From Serratia sp. PL17 (GTDB lineage Bacteria; Pseudomonadota; Gammaproteobacteria; Enterobacterales; Enterobacteriaceae), in the NCBI RefSeq assembly GCF_017832355.1, contig NZ_JAFIBY010000009.1, forward strand, positions 1 to 64,000: 64,000 nt of DNA. Direction: 5' to 3'. A program made the translations under genes and the position numbers. This document shows, in pieces, positions 51,184 through 60,712 of the stretch (position 1 is the stretch's first letter; each line of letters begins with the position of its first letter). Under the pieces are notes generated by a model, which did not search any database, was not told the DNA's origin, and was given only the letters and a program-made list of their open reading frames with translations.

Positions 51184-51715
51184 CCCGGCGGCTCCATTGC
51201 GCGACCAACGCAAATGAAAATAGGCCATCCTGGCGCCGCGCCACGTCTGCCAGACGGTAACTCTGCAATAACGGCACTGTTGCCAATTGCTGCTCAAACT
51301 GAACCACCGCCTCATAACGGCGGCTGAGCCCCCGCAGATTGATGTTTTGCGCCTTGCTCTCAAATGCAATAAGCCACATCGATGAGGGCAACAGCGTTGA
51401 GAATTGCTGTAACAACCGCAGATAACGTCGGTTATATGCCAGGTTCTTATCGTGCTGTTCCGCCAGCGCGGTTAAACGGGACAGGCGCGCCATCGCCTGT
51501 TGCAAGCGCTGATGACGGTCGGTCAGCTCCGCTTGCTGGCGGACCAACACCAACAGTGCCTCATGCCGCTGTACCTGTTGCTGACGCAGCAAACCCATAA
51601 TCACCGTCAACACAACCAGCATGAGCGCCCATTGCAGCGCAAACACGCGCAGCCAAAAGGCACCGCGCCGACGCTGAACCTGTATGCGCCAGGGCAAAAG
51701 ATTCACTTGATACAT
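51176..51715 (-). CDS. hofN: HofN, PilN-like inner-membrane protein
   Basis: This 179-residue protein starts MYQVNLLPWRIQVQRRRGAFW, the typical NLLPWR cytoplasmic peptide by which PilN-type proteins bind PilM. One membrane helix (about 22-43) and a coiled coil (about 45-90) follow. The C-terminal fold includes WLIAFESKAQNINLRGLSRRYEAVVQFEQQL. It partners HofM and HofO. Confidence 0.87.
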   Translation of the reverse strand: MYQVNLLPWRIQVQRRRGAFWLRVFALQWALMLVVLTVIMGLLRQQQVQRHEALLVLVRQQAELTDRHQRLQQAMARLSRLTALAEQHDKNLAYNRRYLRLLQQFSTLLPSSMWLIAFESKAQNINLRGLSRRYEAVVQFEQQLATVPLLQSYRLADVARRQDGLFSFALVAQWSRRDD

Positions 51716-52551
51716 CAGCTATCTCCTCCACGCAGCGCCAGACCGCCCGCCAAGACGAATGCCGCCGGCAAGCGGGGTAACGGGGGCCGGAGCTGGCTAA
51801 AAGCACTGAACGGCGACCACGGCACGCACCCTGACGGCGGTTGCTCATCTATTACGCTGCTATAGTAAATCTGATGCTCACCGCATGATGGGCTGGCAGC
51901 ATGCATTGCCGCCAGAGCCTGGCGCACGCCGTCCGTCTCCCCCGCCGACACAAGGCCATAGGCGGCACGTTGCGGGGTGGCCCACAGCCATTCTTGGTCG
52001 AGGCGATGCAACAGACCGGCATTGGCCGGTAGCCCTGCCGCTGCCGCCATAATGCGCAGCGCGCAAGGTGTGATATCCACCACCTGTGGCTGTAAATTGG
52101 CTTGCTGCAGGCAATGCAGCCATTGTTGCAATTCCTGTTGACGTGCCGCGGTAAGCAGCAGCGTGGTGGGATCTGAGGGTGAACAGCGGTAGTCCAGCGC
52201 CATTGTTTGGCTATCCAGTGGGAACTGTTTGAGCCCCTGACTGGTGATGTAGTCGCCACGTGCGGGTTCTTTTAGCCTGGCATCCGGCAACGGCAAGCTA
52301 TGCTGTAAAACCCGTTGTGCGGGCAGAGCAATGCGTAAGGAAATATGTCTTGGTAACTGAACTCGCCATTGTCGCAGTGCTTGAATTAATGCATCGGTCT
52401 GCACCAGACAACCTTCACGCAGCACCGGTTGTGGCAACGTTTGTTGCCACCAGTGACGCAGTTGCCAGCCATGCCGGCGGCGCTGGGCCGCCAGCGCGCG
52501 AACGCAGTGGCTTTGTATATCCAGCCCCACCTGCCATGCTTGAGTGAACAT
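51715..52551 (-). CDS. hofM: HofM, PilM-like actin-fold protein
   Basis: This 278-residue PilM-like cytoplasmic protein is the first gene of hofMNOPQ. It starts MFTQAWQVGLDIQSHCVRALAAQRRR and contains LRIALPAQRVLQHSLPLPDARLKE and LATPQRAAYG-type nucleotide-fold segments. The GGAGGT ribosome-binding site lies about 10 nt before ATG 52551. The longer frame (78 more codons) runs into the mrcA promoter region and is rejected. It is divergent from mrcA, as in E. coli. Confidence 0.85.
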   Translation of the reverse strand: MFTQAWQVGLDIQSHCVRALAAQRRRHGWQLRHWWQQTLPQPVLREGCLVQTDALIQALRQWRVQLPRHISLRIALPAQRVLQHSLPLPDARLKEPARGDYITSQGLKQFPLDSQTMALDYRCSPSDPTTLLLTAARQQELQQWLHCLQQANLQPQVVDITPCALRIMAAAAGLPANAGLLHRLDQEWLWATPQRAAYGLVSAGETDGVRQALAAMHAASPSCGEHQIYYSSVIDEQPPSGCVPWSPFSAFSQLRPPLPRLPAAFVLAGGLALRGGDS

Positions 52552-52673
52552 ATTTCGCCCGACCTCCATATCGTCAGATGATAAAAGAACATATCCATGT
52601 TGCAGGCTTGCCTTTATACTACCGCGCGGTTGTTTATAAACTGCCCAAATGACATGAAAATGGGAAATCTCAG

Positions 52674-55232
52674 GTGAAGTTCGTAAAGTATTTACTAATC
52701 CTTGCAGTGTGTTGCATCGTGTTGGGGGCAGCCTCGATCTTTGGCTTGTACAAATATGTCGAGCCACAGTTGCCTGACGTTGCAACGCTGAAAGATGTGC
52801 GGCTGCAAATACCGATGCAGGTTTACAGCGCCGATGGCGAACTGATCGCCCAATACGGTGAAAAACGCCGTATTCCGCTAAAACTGGACCAAATTCCGCC
52901 GGTCATGGTGCATGCGTTTATCGCCACCGAAGACAGCCGTTTCTATGAGCATCACGGCGTCGACCCCGTCGGTATCTTCCGTGCAGCCTCTATTGCGCTG
53001 GTCTCCGGCCATGCGTCACAGGGGGCGAGTACCATTACCCAACAGTTGGCGAGAAACTTCTTCTTAAGCCCGGAACGCACCCTGATGCGCAAGATCAAGG
53101 AAGCCTTCCTGGCCATTCGCATTGAACAAATGCTGACCAAAGACGAAATTCTTGAGCTGTATCTGAATAAAATCTATCTGGGGTATCGCGCCTATGGCGT
53201 AGGGGCTGCGGCTCAGGTTTACTTCGGTAAAGACGTCAGCCAACTCAGCTTAAGCGAAATGGCGACGATCGCCGGTCTGCCGAAAGCCCCATCAACCTTC
53301 AACCCGCTTTATTCACACGATCGCGCGGTCGCGCGCCGCAACGTGGTGTTGTCGCGCATGCTGGATGAGCACTACATCACCCAGGCGCAGTTCGATCAGG
53401 CACGCAGTGAAGAATTAGTGGCCAATTACCATGCGCCGGAAATCAGCTTCTCCGCACCTTATCTCTCCGAGATGGTACGCCAGGAGATGATCAAACGTTA
53501 TGGCGACAACGCCTATACCGACGGCTACAAGGTCTACACCACCATCACCAAGAAACTGCAGTTGGCGGCGCAAGAGTCTGTACGTAATAACGTGCTGGCG
53601 TATGACATGCGCCACGGCTACCGCGGCCCATCCAACGTGCTGTGGAAAGTCGGTGAAGCGGCATGGGATCAAAAACAGATCGTCGATTCACTGAAAAATC
53701 TGCCTAACTACGGCCCGCTATCACCTGCTGTGATCACAGCAACCAGCGCCGAAGAGGCGACGGCAATGATGGCAGACGGCAGTAATATCGCCTTGCCGAT
53801 GTCTACCATGCGCTGGGCCAGACCCTACAAGTCCGATACTCAACAAGGCCCGACGCCGAAACGCGTCACCGATGTGGTGCAAGCCGGCCAGCAGGTTTGG
53901 GTGCGGAAGGTTGGCGAAAACTGGTGGCTGTCACAAGTGCCGGACGTCAACTCAGCGCTGGTCTCAATCAACCCGAATGACGGTGCAGTAAAAGCACTGG
54001 TCGGTGGGTTTGACTTCAACCAGAGCAAATTTAACCGTGTGACTCAGGCGCTGCGCCAGGTCGGTTCCAATATCAAACCCTTCCTGTACACCGCCGCAAT
54101 GGATAAGGGCCTGACGCTGGCAACTATCCTGAATGACCTGCCGATCACCCGTTGGGATCCCGGTGCGGGTACCGACTGGCGTCCGAAGAACTCCCCACCA
54201 ACCTACGATGGTCCGATTCGTCTGCGTCAGGGGCTGGGGCAGTCGAAGAACGTGGTCATGGTACGTGCGATGCGGGCGATGGGTGTCGACTATGCAGCAG
54301 AATATCTGCAGCGCTTCGGCTTCCCGGCTCAGAACATCGTGCATACCGAATCGCTGGCTTTGGGCTCTGCTTCATTCACCCCAATGCAGCTGGTGCGCGG
54401 TTACGCAGTATTGGCCAACGGCGGTTACCTGGTGGATCCGTACTTCATCACCAAGATTGAAGATGATAACGGCAACACCGTGTTCGAAACCAAACCGCGA
54501 ATTGTCTGCAGCAGCTGTAATTTGCCGGTAATTTATGGTGATACTCATCGTTCAGCCGTGCTTTCCGAAGACAACATTGAAAATGTCGCGACGTCGCAAG
54601 AAGGCAACAATGGCAACGTGCCAATGCCGCAATTGGAGCAAGTGACCCCAGCTCAGGTGCAGCAGGACGGCGATCAGCAATATGCGCCACACGTTATCAG
54701 CACGCCGCTGGCATTCCTGATGCACGATGCGCTGAACAGCAACATCTTCGGCGAACCGGGCTGGATGGGCACCGCCTGGCGTGCGGGTCGAGACCTGAAA
54801 CGCCATGATATCGGCGGTAAAACCGGTACCACCAACAGCTCAAAAGATGCCTGGTTCTCCGGCTATGGCCCGGACACCGTGACATCAGTATGGATTGGCT
54901 TCGATGACCATCGGCGTGATTTGGGTCGTTCAACGGCTTCCGGCGCGATCCCGGATCAAATATCTGGTGGTGAAGGCGGTGCCAAGAGTGCACAACCGGC
55001 ATGGGATGACTTTATGAAAATCGCACTGGAAGGTATCCCAGAGCAGAAGGTCACCCCACCACCGGGCATCATCAGCGTAACCATCGACAAGAGCAGCGGT
55101 AAGCTTTCAGGCGGCGGTGGCGGCAGTCGCTCCGAGTACTTTATCGAGGGGACTCAGCCGACAGACTATCCATCACGGGATACCGGCACAACGCTGACGG
55201 ACCCCGGTGGCGAGAGTCACGAGTTGTTCTAA
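52674..55232 (+). CDS. mrcA: Penicillin-binding protein 1A
   Basis: PBP1A is a class A bifunctional peptidoglycan synthase. The 852-residue protein has an N-terminal anchor (MKFVKYLLILAVCCIVLGAASIFGL). The GT51 glycosyltransferase has its catalytic Glu in ATEDSRFYEHHGVDP, then QGASTITQQLARNFFL. The transpeptidase has SxxK VGSNIKPFLY, SxN GQSKNVVM and KTG GGKTGTTNSSKDAWF. The GTG start is used, as in E. coli mrcA. It is divergent from hofM. Confidence 0.98.
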   Translation: MKFVKYLLILAVCCIVLGAASIFGLYKYVEPQLPDVATLKDVRLQIPMQVYSADGELIAQYGEKRRIPLKLDQIPPVMVHAFIATEDSRFYEHHGVDPVGIFRAASIALVSGHASQGASTITQQLARNFFLSPERTLMRKIKEAFLAIRIEQMLTKDEILELYLNKIYLGYRAYGVGAAAQVYFGKDVSQLSLSEMATIAGLPKAPSTFNPLYSHDRAVARRNVVLSRMLDEHYITQAQFDQARSEELVANYHAPEISFSAPYLSEMVRQEMIKRYGDNAYTDGYKVYTTITKKLQLAAQESVRNNVLAYDMRHGYRGPSNVLWKVGEAAWDQKQIVDSLKNLPNYGPLSPAVITATSAEEATAMMADGSNIALPMSTMRWARPYKSDTQQGPTPKRVTDVVQAGQQVWVRKVGENWWLSQVPDVNSALVSINPNDGAVKALVGGFDFNQSKFNRVTQALRQVGSNIKPFLYTAAMDKGLTLATILNDLPITRWDPGAGTDWRPKNSPPTYDGPIRLRQGLGQSKNVVMVRAMRAMGVDYAAEYLQRFGFPAQNIVHTESLALGSASFTPMQLVRGYAVLANGGYLVDPYFITKIEDDNGNTVFETKPRIVCSSCNLPVIYGDTHRSAVLSEDNIENVATSQEGNNGNVPMPQLEQVTPAQVQQDGDQQYAPHVISTPLAFLMHDALNSNIFGEPGWMGTAWRAGRDLKRHDIGGKTGTTNSSKDAWFSGYGPDTVTSVWIGFDDHRRDLGRSTASGAIPDQISGGEGGAKSAQPAWDDFMKIALEGIPEQKVTPPPGIISVTIDKSSGKLSGGGGGSRSEYFIEGTQPTDYPSRDTGTTLTDPGGESHELF

Positions 55233-55233
55233 C

Positions 55234-55267
55234 AAAAAAGGGCCAGAGAAATCTGGCCCTTTTTTTA
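55234..55267. terminator. Bidirectional terminator between mrcA and nudE
   Basis: An A6 run, the stem AGGGCCAGA/TCTGGCCCT and then a T-run lie between convergent stops. Confidence 0.92.
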
Positions 55268-55282
55268 TTTGGCTATTGGCAC

Positions 55283-55837
55283 TTAACGTGAGCCGCGTAG
55301 AAATGCCTCGGTAAGGAACAGCGCACAAACATTGCGTGCTTCGCGGAAATCAGGCTCCGCCAGCAGCGCCATCATGTCAGCGATGGGCCAACGCACCTGC
55401 GGCAATGGCTCAGGCTCATCCCCTTCCAGGCTTTGCGGATAGAGGTCCTGTGCCAAAACGATGTTCATTTTGCTGGAAAAGTACGACGGCGCCATGGTCA
55501 ATTTACTCAGAAAATCAAAGTTTTTTGCACCAAAACCCACTTCTTCCATCAGCTCACGGTTGGCCGCTTCCAGCACACCTTCACCGGGATCAATCAACCC
55601 TTTGGGGAAACCCAGCTCGTAAGATTCGGTGCCCACTGCATATTCGCGGATCAGCAGTAAATCGTCACCGATCACCGGCACAATCATCACCGCCTCACGC
55701 TCTGAAGGCCGCATCCGCTCGTACACCCGCCGCACACCGTTACTGAATTCCAGATCGACCGACTCAACGTTAAATAAACGCGAACGTGCGACCGTTTCCA
55801 CTTTCAGAATTTTAGGTTTTTGCAGGTGTTTATCCAT
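55283..55837 (-). CDS. nudE: Nudix hydrolase NudE (ADP compounds)
   Basis: NudE hydrolyses ADP-ribose, NADH and diadenosine polyphosphates. The 184-residue protein has a complete Nudix box: GLIDPGEGVLEAANREL continuing with MEEVGF (about 94-116). The upstream SYELGFPKG and the C-terminal ALFLTEAFLRG match E. coli NudE. Confidence 0.96.
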   Translation of the reverse strand: MDKHLQKPKILKVETVARSRLFNVESVDLEFSNGVRRVYERMRPSEREAVMIVPVIGDDLLLIREYAVGTESYELGFPKGLIDPGEGVLEAANRELMEEVGFGAKNFDFLSKLTMAPSYFSSKMNIVLAQDLYPQSLEGDEPEPLPQVRWPIADMMALLAEPDFREARNVCALFLTEAFLRGSR

Positions 55838-56302
55838 GATTGCCTCAAATGAGTTATCCGGCGGTACGCCACAGCACCGGGCGTGATGAGACGGATAACC
55901 AGAATAATGACTGGTGTGACGCGCACTTCATATACGCTTAAACGCTGACCAAATCCGATCTTGATCACATTGTGCGTTAATGAGAACCTTTGCTGCAACG
56001 AGCACAAGCAGTAATTTACTTTTTTTTAACAAGCGTAGCCAGCACCCACCAACTTTCTATCTTCTTTAAGCAAAAAACAGGGCATTAAATAAGATAATGC
56101 CGATATCGATAGGGCAACCAGGTTGCTATCATCACGCAGGTAAGACACAACCATAAAACCAAGCGTTTTATGAAGAAATGAGATCCCGGTGGAGAATCTG
56201 TTCTCCCACGACTGTTCAGGGTGTCTCTTGGTCATTTGACTGCGTATAATGCGCCACGATTCATCAGGTTGGTGAGGTTCACGGGTACAGAATGGGGATA
56301 GC
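55838..56302. other. Divergent nudE/igaA intergenic region
   Basis: This 465-bp gap without a gene contains an inverted repeat GTTATCCG...CGGATAAC (55853-55899) beside nudE and a strong CRP-like site (55951-55972). An AT-rich stretch (56010-56110) and the igaA leader follow. The 56026-56385 minus-strand open frame overlaps igaA and has no family features. Confidence 0.5.
55951..55972. promoter_or_regulatory. Candidate CRP-cAMP site
   Basis: AAATCCGATCTTGATCACATTG matches the 22-bp consensus (AAATGTGATCTAGATCACATTT) at 18 positions. The right half site is perfect apart from the last base. It is about 114 bp upstream of nudE and 330 bp upstream of igaA, so nudE is the likelier target. Confidence 0.55.
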
Positions 56303-58435
56303 ATGAGCACAATAGCGTTGATATTGGCCTTAGTGCTTGCCTGCCTGATTGCTGCCGGCCTGTATCTTTGGTTTAAAGCTCGCAATCAGCCGCTGCTGAC
56401 GCGCGCCCTGCCCTTTATCAAACCTACTCACCGTAAGCTGACCGGCGAAGAACGCGCCGCTGTTGAGCACTATCTCGGCCAGCAAAATAAGCCGAGCAAC
56501 AAGCTGTTGCCCGGCAGCACCGCGTTGCCGTCCGCCAAACTGGCGTTAACGCCGCAAAGCGACAACGTCTACCCCATTACCCACGCGATTACCCGCTACG
56601 GCTTGGCCAGCGATGAACCCAATAAATGGCGCTATTATCTGGACGCTGAAGAGGTGCATCTCCCCCCGTTTTGGGAACAGTACATCAGCGCCGATAACCA
56701 TGTCGAAGTGATTAAAACCCAAACGCTGCCGCTGGTGATCTCGCTCAATGGCCATTCACTGAAAGATCATATTCACGATCGGCCACAGCCGCCGGTGGTG
56801 AAGGCGGCGCCGAGCCAAAACGCATCGATCCGCAAGGAAGAAAGCGAGCACGTCGAGCTGGTCAATATCCGCAAGGAAACCCAGGAAGAGCATGCGCTAA
56901 ATCGTCCGAACGGCATCAAAGAAGCCGCGATCATTTCAGCGGCCCTGCTACTGCTGTTCTTCAGCCTGATTAGCCCGGTCGTGGTCATCCCCTGGATGAT
57001 TATCGTCGCCGTGCTGATGATCGCCTGGGGCTGTTGGAACCTGTTCCGTCGGCCATCTGCGCGCGAGCTGAAAGAAGTACACTGCCTACGGGGCACGCCC
57101 AAGCGCTGGGGATTGTTTGGTGAATCCAACCAGGGGCAGATCAGCAACATCTCGCTCGGCATTATCGATCTGATTTACCCGCCGCACTGGCAGCCTTACA
57201 TCACCCAGGACTTGGGTAAAACGACTGACGTAGACATCTATCTTAACCGCCAGGTGCTGCGCCAGGGGCGGTTCCTTTCGCTGCATGATGAGGTCAAAAA
57301 CTTCCCGCTTCAGCAGTGGGGAAGAAACGCAGTGTTGATGGCCAGCTCGCTCTTGGTTCTGGTACTGTTGTTGACCTATATCCCGCTAAGCCTGCCGCTC
57401 AAGCTAAGCATGGCTTGGTTACAGGGCGCGCAAAAAATTGAAGTGAACACCGTACAGGCACTGGAAGGTGCGACGTTGCGGATCGGGGATACCCTGAAAG
57501 CCCAAGGCAACGGTATGTGTTATGTGCCGCCGCTGGTCAATGGCGCGCGTGACGCCAACTTTATGCCTTTCGACTGTTCAGGTATTTACTGGAACAATGC
57601 CGCACCATTGCCTCAGCCAGAGTCGGAAGTCATCGACAAGGCCTCGGCACTGCTGGCAACGGTCAATGCCCAGTTACACCCTGACGGCACAGAACAAAAG
57701 CTCAATCCACAGTTGGCCAGCGCCATTGAAAAATCCGGCATGATCCTGCTGGATGACTTTTCCGATATTGTGCTGAAAACGCAGGATCTGTGCCAAACGG
57801 ACAATGACTGCGTCCGGCTGAAGAACGCACTGGTGAATCTGGGCAACGTTAAAAACTGGGCCACGCTGGTGAAACGCGCCAAATCGGGTGCGCTGCAAGG
57901 CGTTAACGTGCTGCTGCGGCCGGTAAGTGCCGAATCCCTGGAAAGCCTGGCCAAAGTTGCCGCCTCGTCGTTTGTGTACAACGAAACGCGACAGGCTGCT
58001 GCTGCACTCAACAGCCCACCACCCGGCGGTTTTTTGATCAGCAGCGACGAAGGTAAGCAGTTGGTCAATCACCCGCAACCGACCGTGCCGCTAAACGAGT
58101 ACAATGCACTTGACCAATGGAATGAACTGCAGCGCCTGTCCAGCATGCTGCTGCACACGCCGTTTGAAGCGCAGGGCATCATCACCAATATCAGCGTAGA
58201 TGCCAACGGCACGCGCCACATTGCGCTGCACAGCGAGCCGGATATTATCACGCTCTGGCGTTTTCTCGGCACCAGTCTGCTACTGCTCGCGGTCGCCGTC
58301 ATTCTGGGTTACAACACCTGGCGACTCATAGAACGTCGCCGCAGCAATCAACACAGAATCACCGATATCCAGCGCTACTACGAAAGCTGCTTTAACCCGC
58401 AGCTCTCCCCGATGTCATTAAGGCCAATGCCCTAA
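56303..58435 (+). CDS. igaA: Rcs phosphorelay inhibitor IgaA (YrfF/MucM)
   Basis: IgaA is the inner-membrane brake on the Rcs envelope-stress phosphorelay; in Salmonella and E. coli it contacts RcsD and is essential while Rcs is active. The 710-residue protein equals the E. coli length. Membrane segments are near 1-22, 208-250, 340-365 and 650-675. The conserved cytoplasmic part has ITRYGLASDEPNKWRYYLDAE and LPPFWEQYI. The periplasmic domain holds Cys residues (GNGMCYVPP, MPFDCSGIYW, DLCQTDNDCVRLKNAL). Confidence 0.96.
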   Translation: MSTIALILALVLACLIAAGLYLWFKARNQPLLTRALPFIKPTHRKLTGEERAAVEHYLGQQNKPSNKLLPGSTALPSAKLALTPQSDNVYPITHAITRYGLASDEPNKWRYYLDAEEVHLPPFWEQYISADNHVEVIKTQTLPLVISLNGHSLKDHIHDRPQPPVVKAAPSQNASIRKEESEHVELVNIRKETQEEHALNRPNGIKEAAIISAALLLLFFSLISPVVVIPWMIIVAVLMIAWGCWNLFRRPSARELKEVHCLRGTPKRWGLFGESNQGQISNISLGIIDLIYPPHWQPYITQDLGKTTDVDIYLNRQVLRQGRFLSLHDEVKNFPLQQWGRNAVLMASSLLVLVLLLTYIPLSLPLKLSMAWLQGAQKIEVNTVQALEGATLRIGDTLKAQGNGMCYVPPLVNGARDANFMPFDCSGIYWNNAAPLPQPESEVIDKASALLATVNAQLHPDGTEQKLNPQLASAIEKSGMILLDDFSDIVLKTQDLCQTDNDCVRLKNALVNLGNVKNWATLVKRAKSGALQGVNVLLRPVSAESLESLAKVAASSFVYNETRQAAAALNSPPPGGFLISSDEGKQLVNHPQPTVPLNEYNALDQWNELQRLSSMLLHTPFEAQGIITNISVDANGTRHIALHSEPDIITLWRFLGTSLLLLAVAVILGYNTWRLIERRRSNQHRITDIQRYYESCFNPQLSPMSLRPMP

Positions 58436-58526
58436 ACCACATTCGTCGGTCTGCGCTCTGTCATCTGCTTATGTTAGGCTATCCACTGATCCTGCGGACC
58501 GCAGGCGGTTCGCCTATGGAGTTTTC

Positions 58527-59204
58527 ATGGTTCCCAAATTTGACTGGTCAGAGATTGATACCGTACTGCTGGATATGGACGGTACTTTGCTCGATCTGGA
58601 GTTCGACAGCCACTTTTGGCTCAGTCTGGTGCCACAAGCCCTGAGCGAGCAGCGCGCGATTCCCTTTGAAGAAGCGCGTAGCATTATCCATCAGGAATAT
58701 CTGGCGGTGCAGCACACCATGAACTGGTACTGCTTCGACTACTGGAGTGAGCGGCTGGATCTTGATATTTACCGCATGACCAGTGAAGTGGGCAGCCGCG
58801 CCCGTCTGCGTGAAGATACCGAACCGTTTTTACAGGCATTACGTGCGGCAGGTCATCAGACTATTTTGTTGACCAACGCCCATCCACACAGCCTGGCGGT
58901 AAAAATTGAGCATACCGGTTTAGATCGACACCTTGATTTATTACTTTCTACCCACACATTTGGTTATCCGAAAGAAGATCAGCGTTTGTGGCAGGCAGTA
59001 CAGCAGCACACCGGTTTCGATCCTCAGCGCACGCTGTTTGTCGACGACGGTGAACCCATTTTGGATGCGGCCCGCACCTTCGGCATTCGCTACTGCCTGG
59101 GCGTACAAAACCCGGACTCCAGCATGGCGGAGAAAACCTTCCAGCATTACCCGTCAATGCGCGATTACCGCCTATTGATTCCGGCGCTGGCCAAGGGGGA
59201 GTGA
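58527..59204 (+). CDS. yrfG: GMP/IMP nucleotidase YrfG
   Basis: This 225-residue HAD-superfamily phosphatase matches E. coli YrfG, described as a purine 5'-nucleotidase. Motif I is VLLDMDGTLLDLEFD (nucleophile Asp, about residue 14), motif II is ILLTNAHPH, and motif IV is TLFVDDGEPILDAART. It is the first of yrfG-hslR-hslO and abuts hslR, with the TGA immediately followed by ATG. Confidence 0.94.
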   Translation: MVPKFDWSEIDTVLLDMDGTLLDLEFDSHFWLSLVPQALSEQRAIPFEEARSIIHQEYLAVQHTMNWYCFDYWSERLDLDIYRMTSEVGSRARLREDTEPFLQALRAAGHQTILLTNAHPHSLAVKIEHTGLDRHLDLLLSTHTFGYPKEDQRLWQAVQQHTGFDPQRTLFVDDGEPILDAARTFGIRYCLGVQNPDSSMAEKTFQHYPSMRDYRLLIPALAKGE

Positions 59205-59612
59205 ATGAAAGATAAAGAAACACGTGAGGACAGCGTCCGGCTGGACAAATGGCTTTGGGCGGCACGTTTCTACAAGACCCGTGCGCTGGCGCGGGACATG
59301 ATCGATGGCGGCAAGGTGCACTACAACGGACAGCGCGGAAAGCCGAGCAAGCTTGTTGAGCTCAACGCCGAGATCAAATTGCGTCAAGGCAATGAAGAAC
59401 GCACGGTGATTGTACTGGCGTTAAACAGCCAACGGCGTGGTGCCGACGAGGCGCAGCAAATGTATCAGGAAACTGAGACCAGCATCGCCAACCGAGAAAA
59501 AGTGGCGCTCGCACGCAAGATGAATGCGCTGACCATGCCGCATCCGGACAGACGTCCAGACAAGAAAGAGCGGCGTGACCTGATTAAATTTAAATTTGGT
59601 GAGCAGGAATAA
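59205..59612 (+). CDS. hslR: Heat-shock ribosome-associated protein HslR (Hsp15)
   Basis: Hsp15 is an S4-domain protein that binds stalled 50S subunits carrying nascent-chain tRNA. The 135-residue protein has the S4 RNA-binding fold at residues 10-70 (VRLDKWLWAARFYKTRALARD, MIDGGKVHYNGQRGKPSKLVE). A basic C-terminus follows (MPHPDRRPDKKERRDLIKFKFG). It directly abuts yrfG and is 25 bp upstream of hslO. Confidence 0.96.
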   Translation: MKDKETREDSVRLDKWLWAARFYKTRALARDMIDGGKVHYNGQRGKPSKLVELNAEIKLRQGNEERTVIVLALNSQRRGADEAQQMYQETETSIANREKVALARKMNALTMPHPDRRPDKKERRDLIKFKFGEQE

Positions 59613-59637
59613 ACCCTCACCGCAATGAGAGAAAACT

Positions 59638-60516
59638 ATGTCTAACCATGACCAATTGCACCGTTACCTGTTTGAAAACTACGCGGTGCGCGGTGAGCTG
59701 GTTACCGTCAGCGAAACCTATCAGCAGGTTCTGAACAACCATGACTACCCGGCTCCGGTAAAAAAACTGCTGGGTGAACTGCTGGTAGCCACCAGCCTGC
59801 TAACCGCCACCTTGAAGTTCGACGGCGACATCACCGTGCAATTGCAAGGCGACGGCCCGCTGAAACTGGCGGTGATTAACGGCAACAACCGCCAGGAAAT
59901 GCGCGGTGTAGCTCGCGTACAAAGCGAAGTCGCCGATGACAGCACGCTGCACCAGATGATCGGCAATGGCGTCATGGTGATCACCATCGCACCAACCGAG
60001 GGTGAACGCTATCAGGGCGTGGTGGCACTGGAAGGTGAAACACTGGCTGAATGCCTCGAAGCCTACTTCCGTCAGTCAGAACAGCTGCCAACCCGTCTGT
60101 TCATCCGTACCGGTGAATCCGAAGGTCAACCGGCCGCAGGCGGCATGCTGCTGCAAGTGTTGCCAGCGCAGGACGGCAATGCCGATGATTTCGATCATCT
60201 GGTGCAACTGACCAACACGGTGAAAAGCGAAGAGCTGTTCGGCCTGCCCGCCAACGAAGTGCTGTATCGCTTGTACCATCAGGAAGAAGTCACCTTGTAT
60301 GAACCGCAAGACGTGATCTTCCGTTGTACCTGTTCACGTCAACGCTGCGCCGATGCATTAATCACGCTGCCAGCGGAAGAAGTGGCTCAAATGCTGGAGC
60401 AAGATGGCAACATTGATATGCACTGCGATTATTGCGGCAATCACTATGTCTTCGATGCCATGGATGTGGCCGCTTTGTACACCGGTAACACCGGCGAAAG
60501 CGACCAGTTGCACTAA
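59638..60516 (+). CDS. hslO: Redox-regulated chaperone Hsp33
   Basis: Hsp33 is a holdase activated by oxidation, when its C-terminal zinc is released and disulfides form. The 292-residue protein has all four switch cysteines: CTC near residue 232 (CTCSRQRC) and CxxC near residue 265 (HCDYCGNHY). N-terminal segments ([41 protein letters not shown]) match the family. Confidence 0.97.
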   Translation: MSNHDQLHRYLFENYAVRGELVTVSETYQQVLNNHDYPAPVKKLLGELLVATSLLTATLKFDGDITVQLQGDGPLKLAVINGNNRQEMRGVARVQSEVADDSTLHQMIGNGVMVITIAPTEGERYQGVVALEGETLAECLEAYFRQSEQLPTRLFIRTGESEGQPAAGGMLLQVLPAQDGNADDFDHLVQLTNTVKSEELFGLPANEVLYRLYHQEEVTLYEPQDVIFRCTCSRQRCADALITLPAEEVAQMLEQDGNIDMHCDYCGNHYVFDAMDVAALYTGNTGESDQLH

Positions 60517-60531
60517 GTAGCACCTCATATC

Positions 60532-60554
60532 GGCGGGCGCACCCAGCGCCCGCC
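60532..60554 (+). terminator. Hairpin after hslO
   Basis: The perfect stem GGCGGGCGC/GCGCCCGCC with a 5-nt loop lies 15 bp after the hslO stop. The next T-run (60578-60584) is too far away for a classic terminator, so function is uncertain. Confidence 0.45.
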
Positions 60555-60712
60555 TGCTCACGCCGTTTGCACGTTTGCTTTTTTCCGTGTGCTATCTCTC
60601 ATAACGTAACGAAAAACCGACTAAAACGTTAATTATTTGATACCTATCGCGGTTACTCGCGGCTGAATCCCTACAATTGGCGCCAGAAATTCTGTGACCA
60701 AGGAGTAGTGAC

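Noticed and set aside
56026-56385. 119-codon minus-strand frame overlapping the igaA start
   Set aside because: It overlaps a secure gene and its promoter region, and has no recognisable domain or ribosome-binding site.
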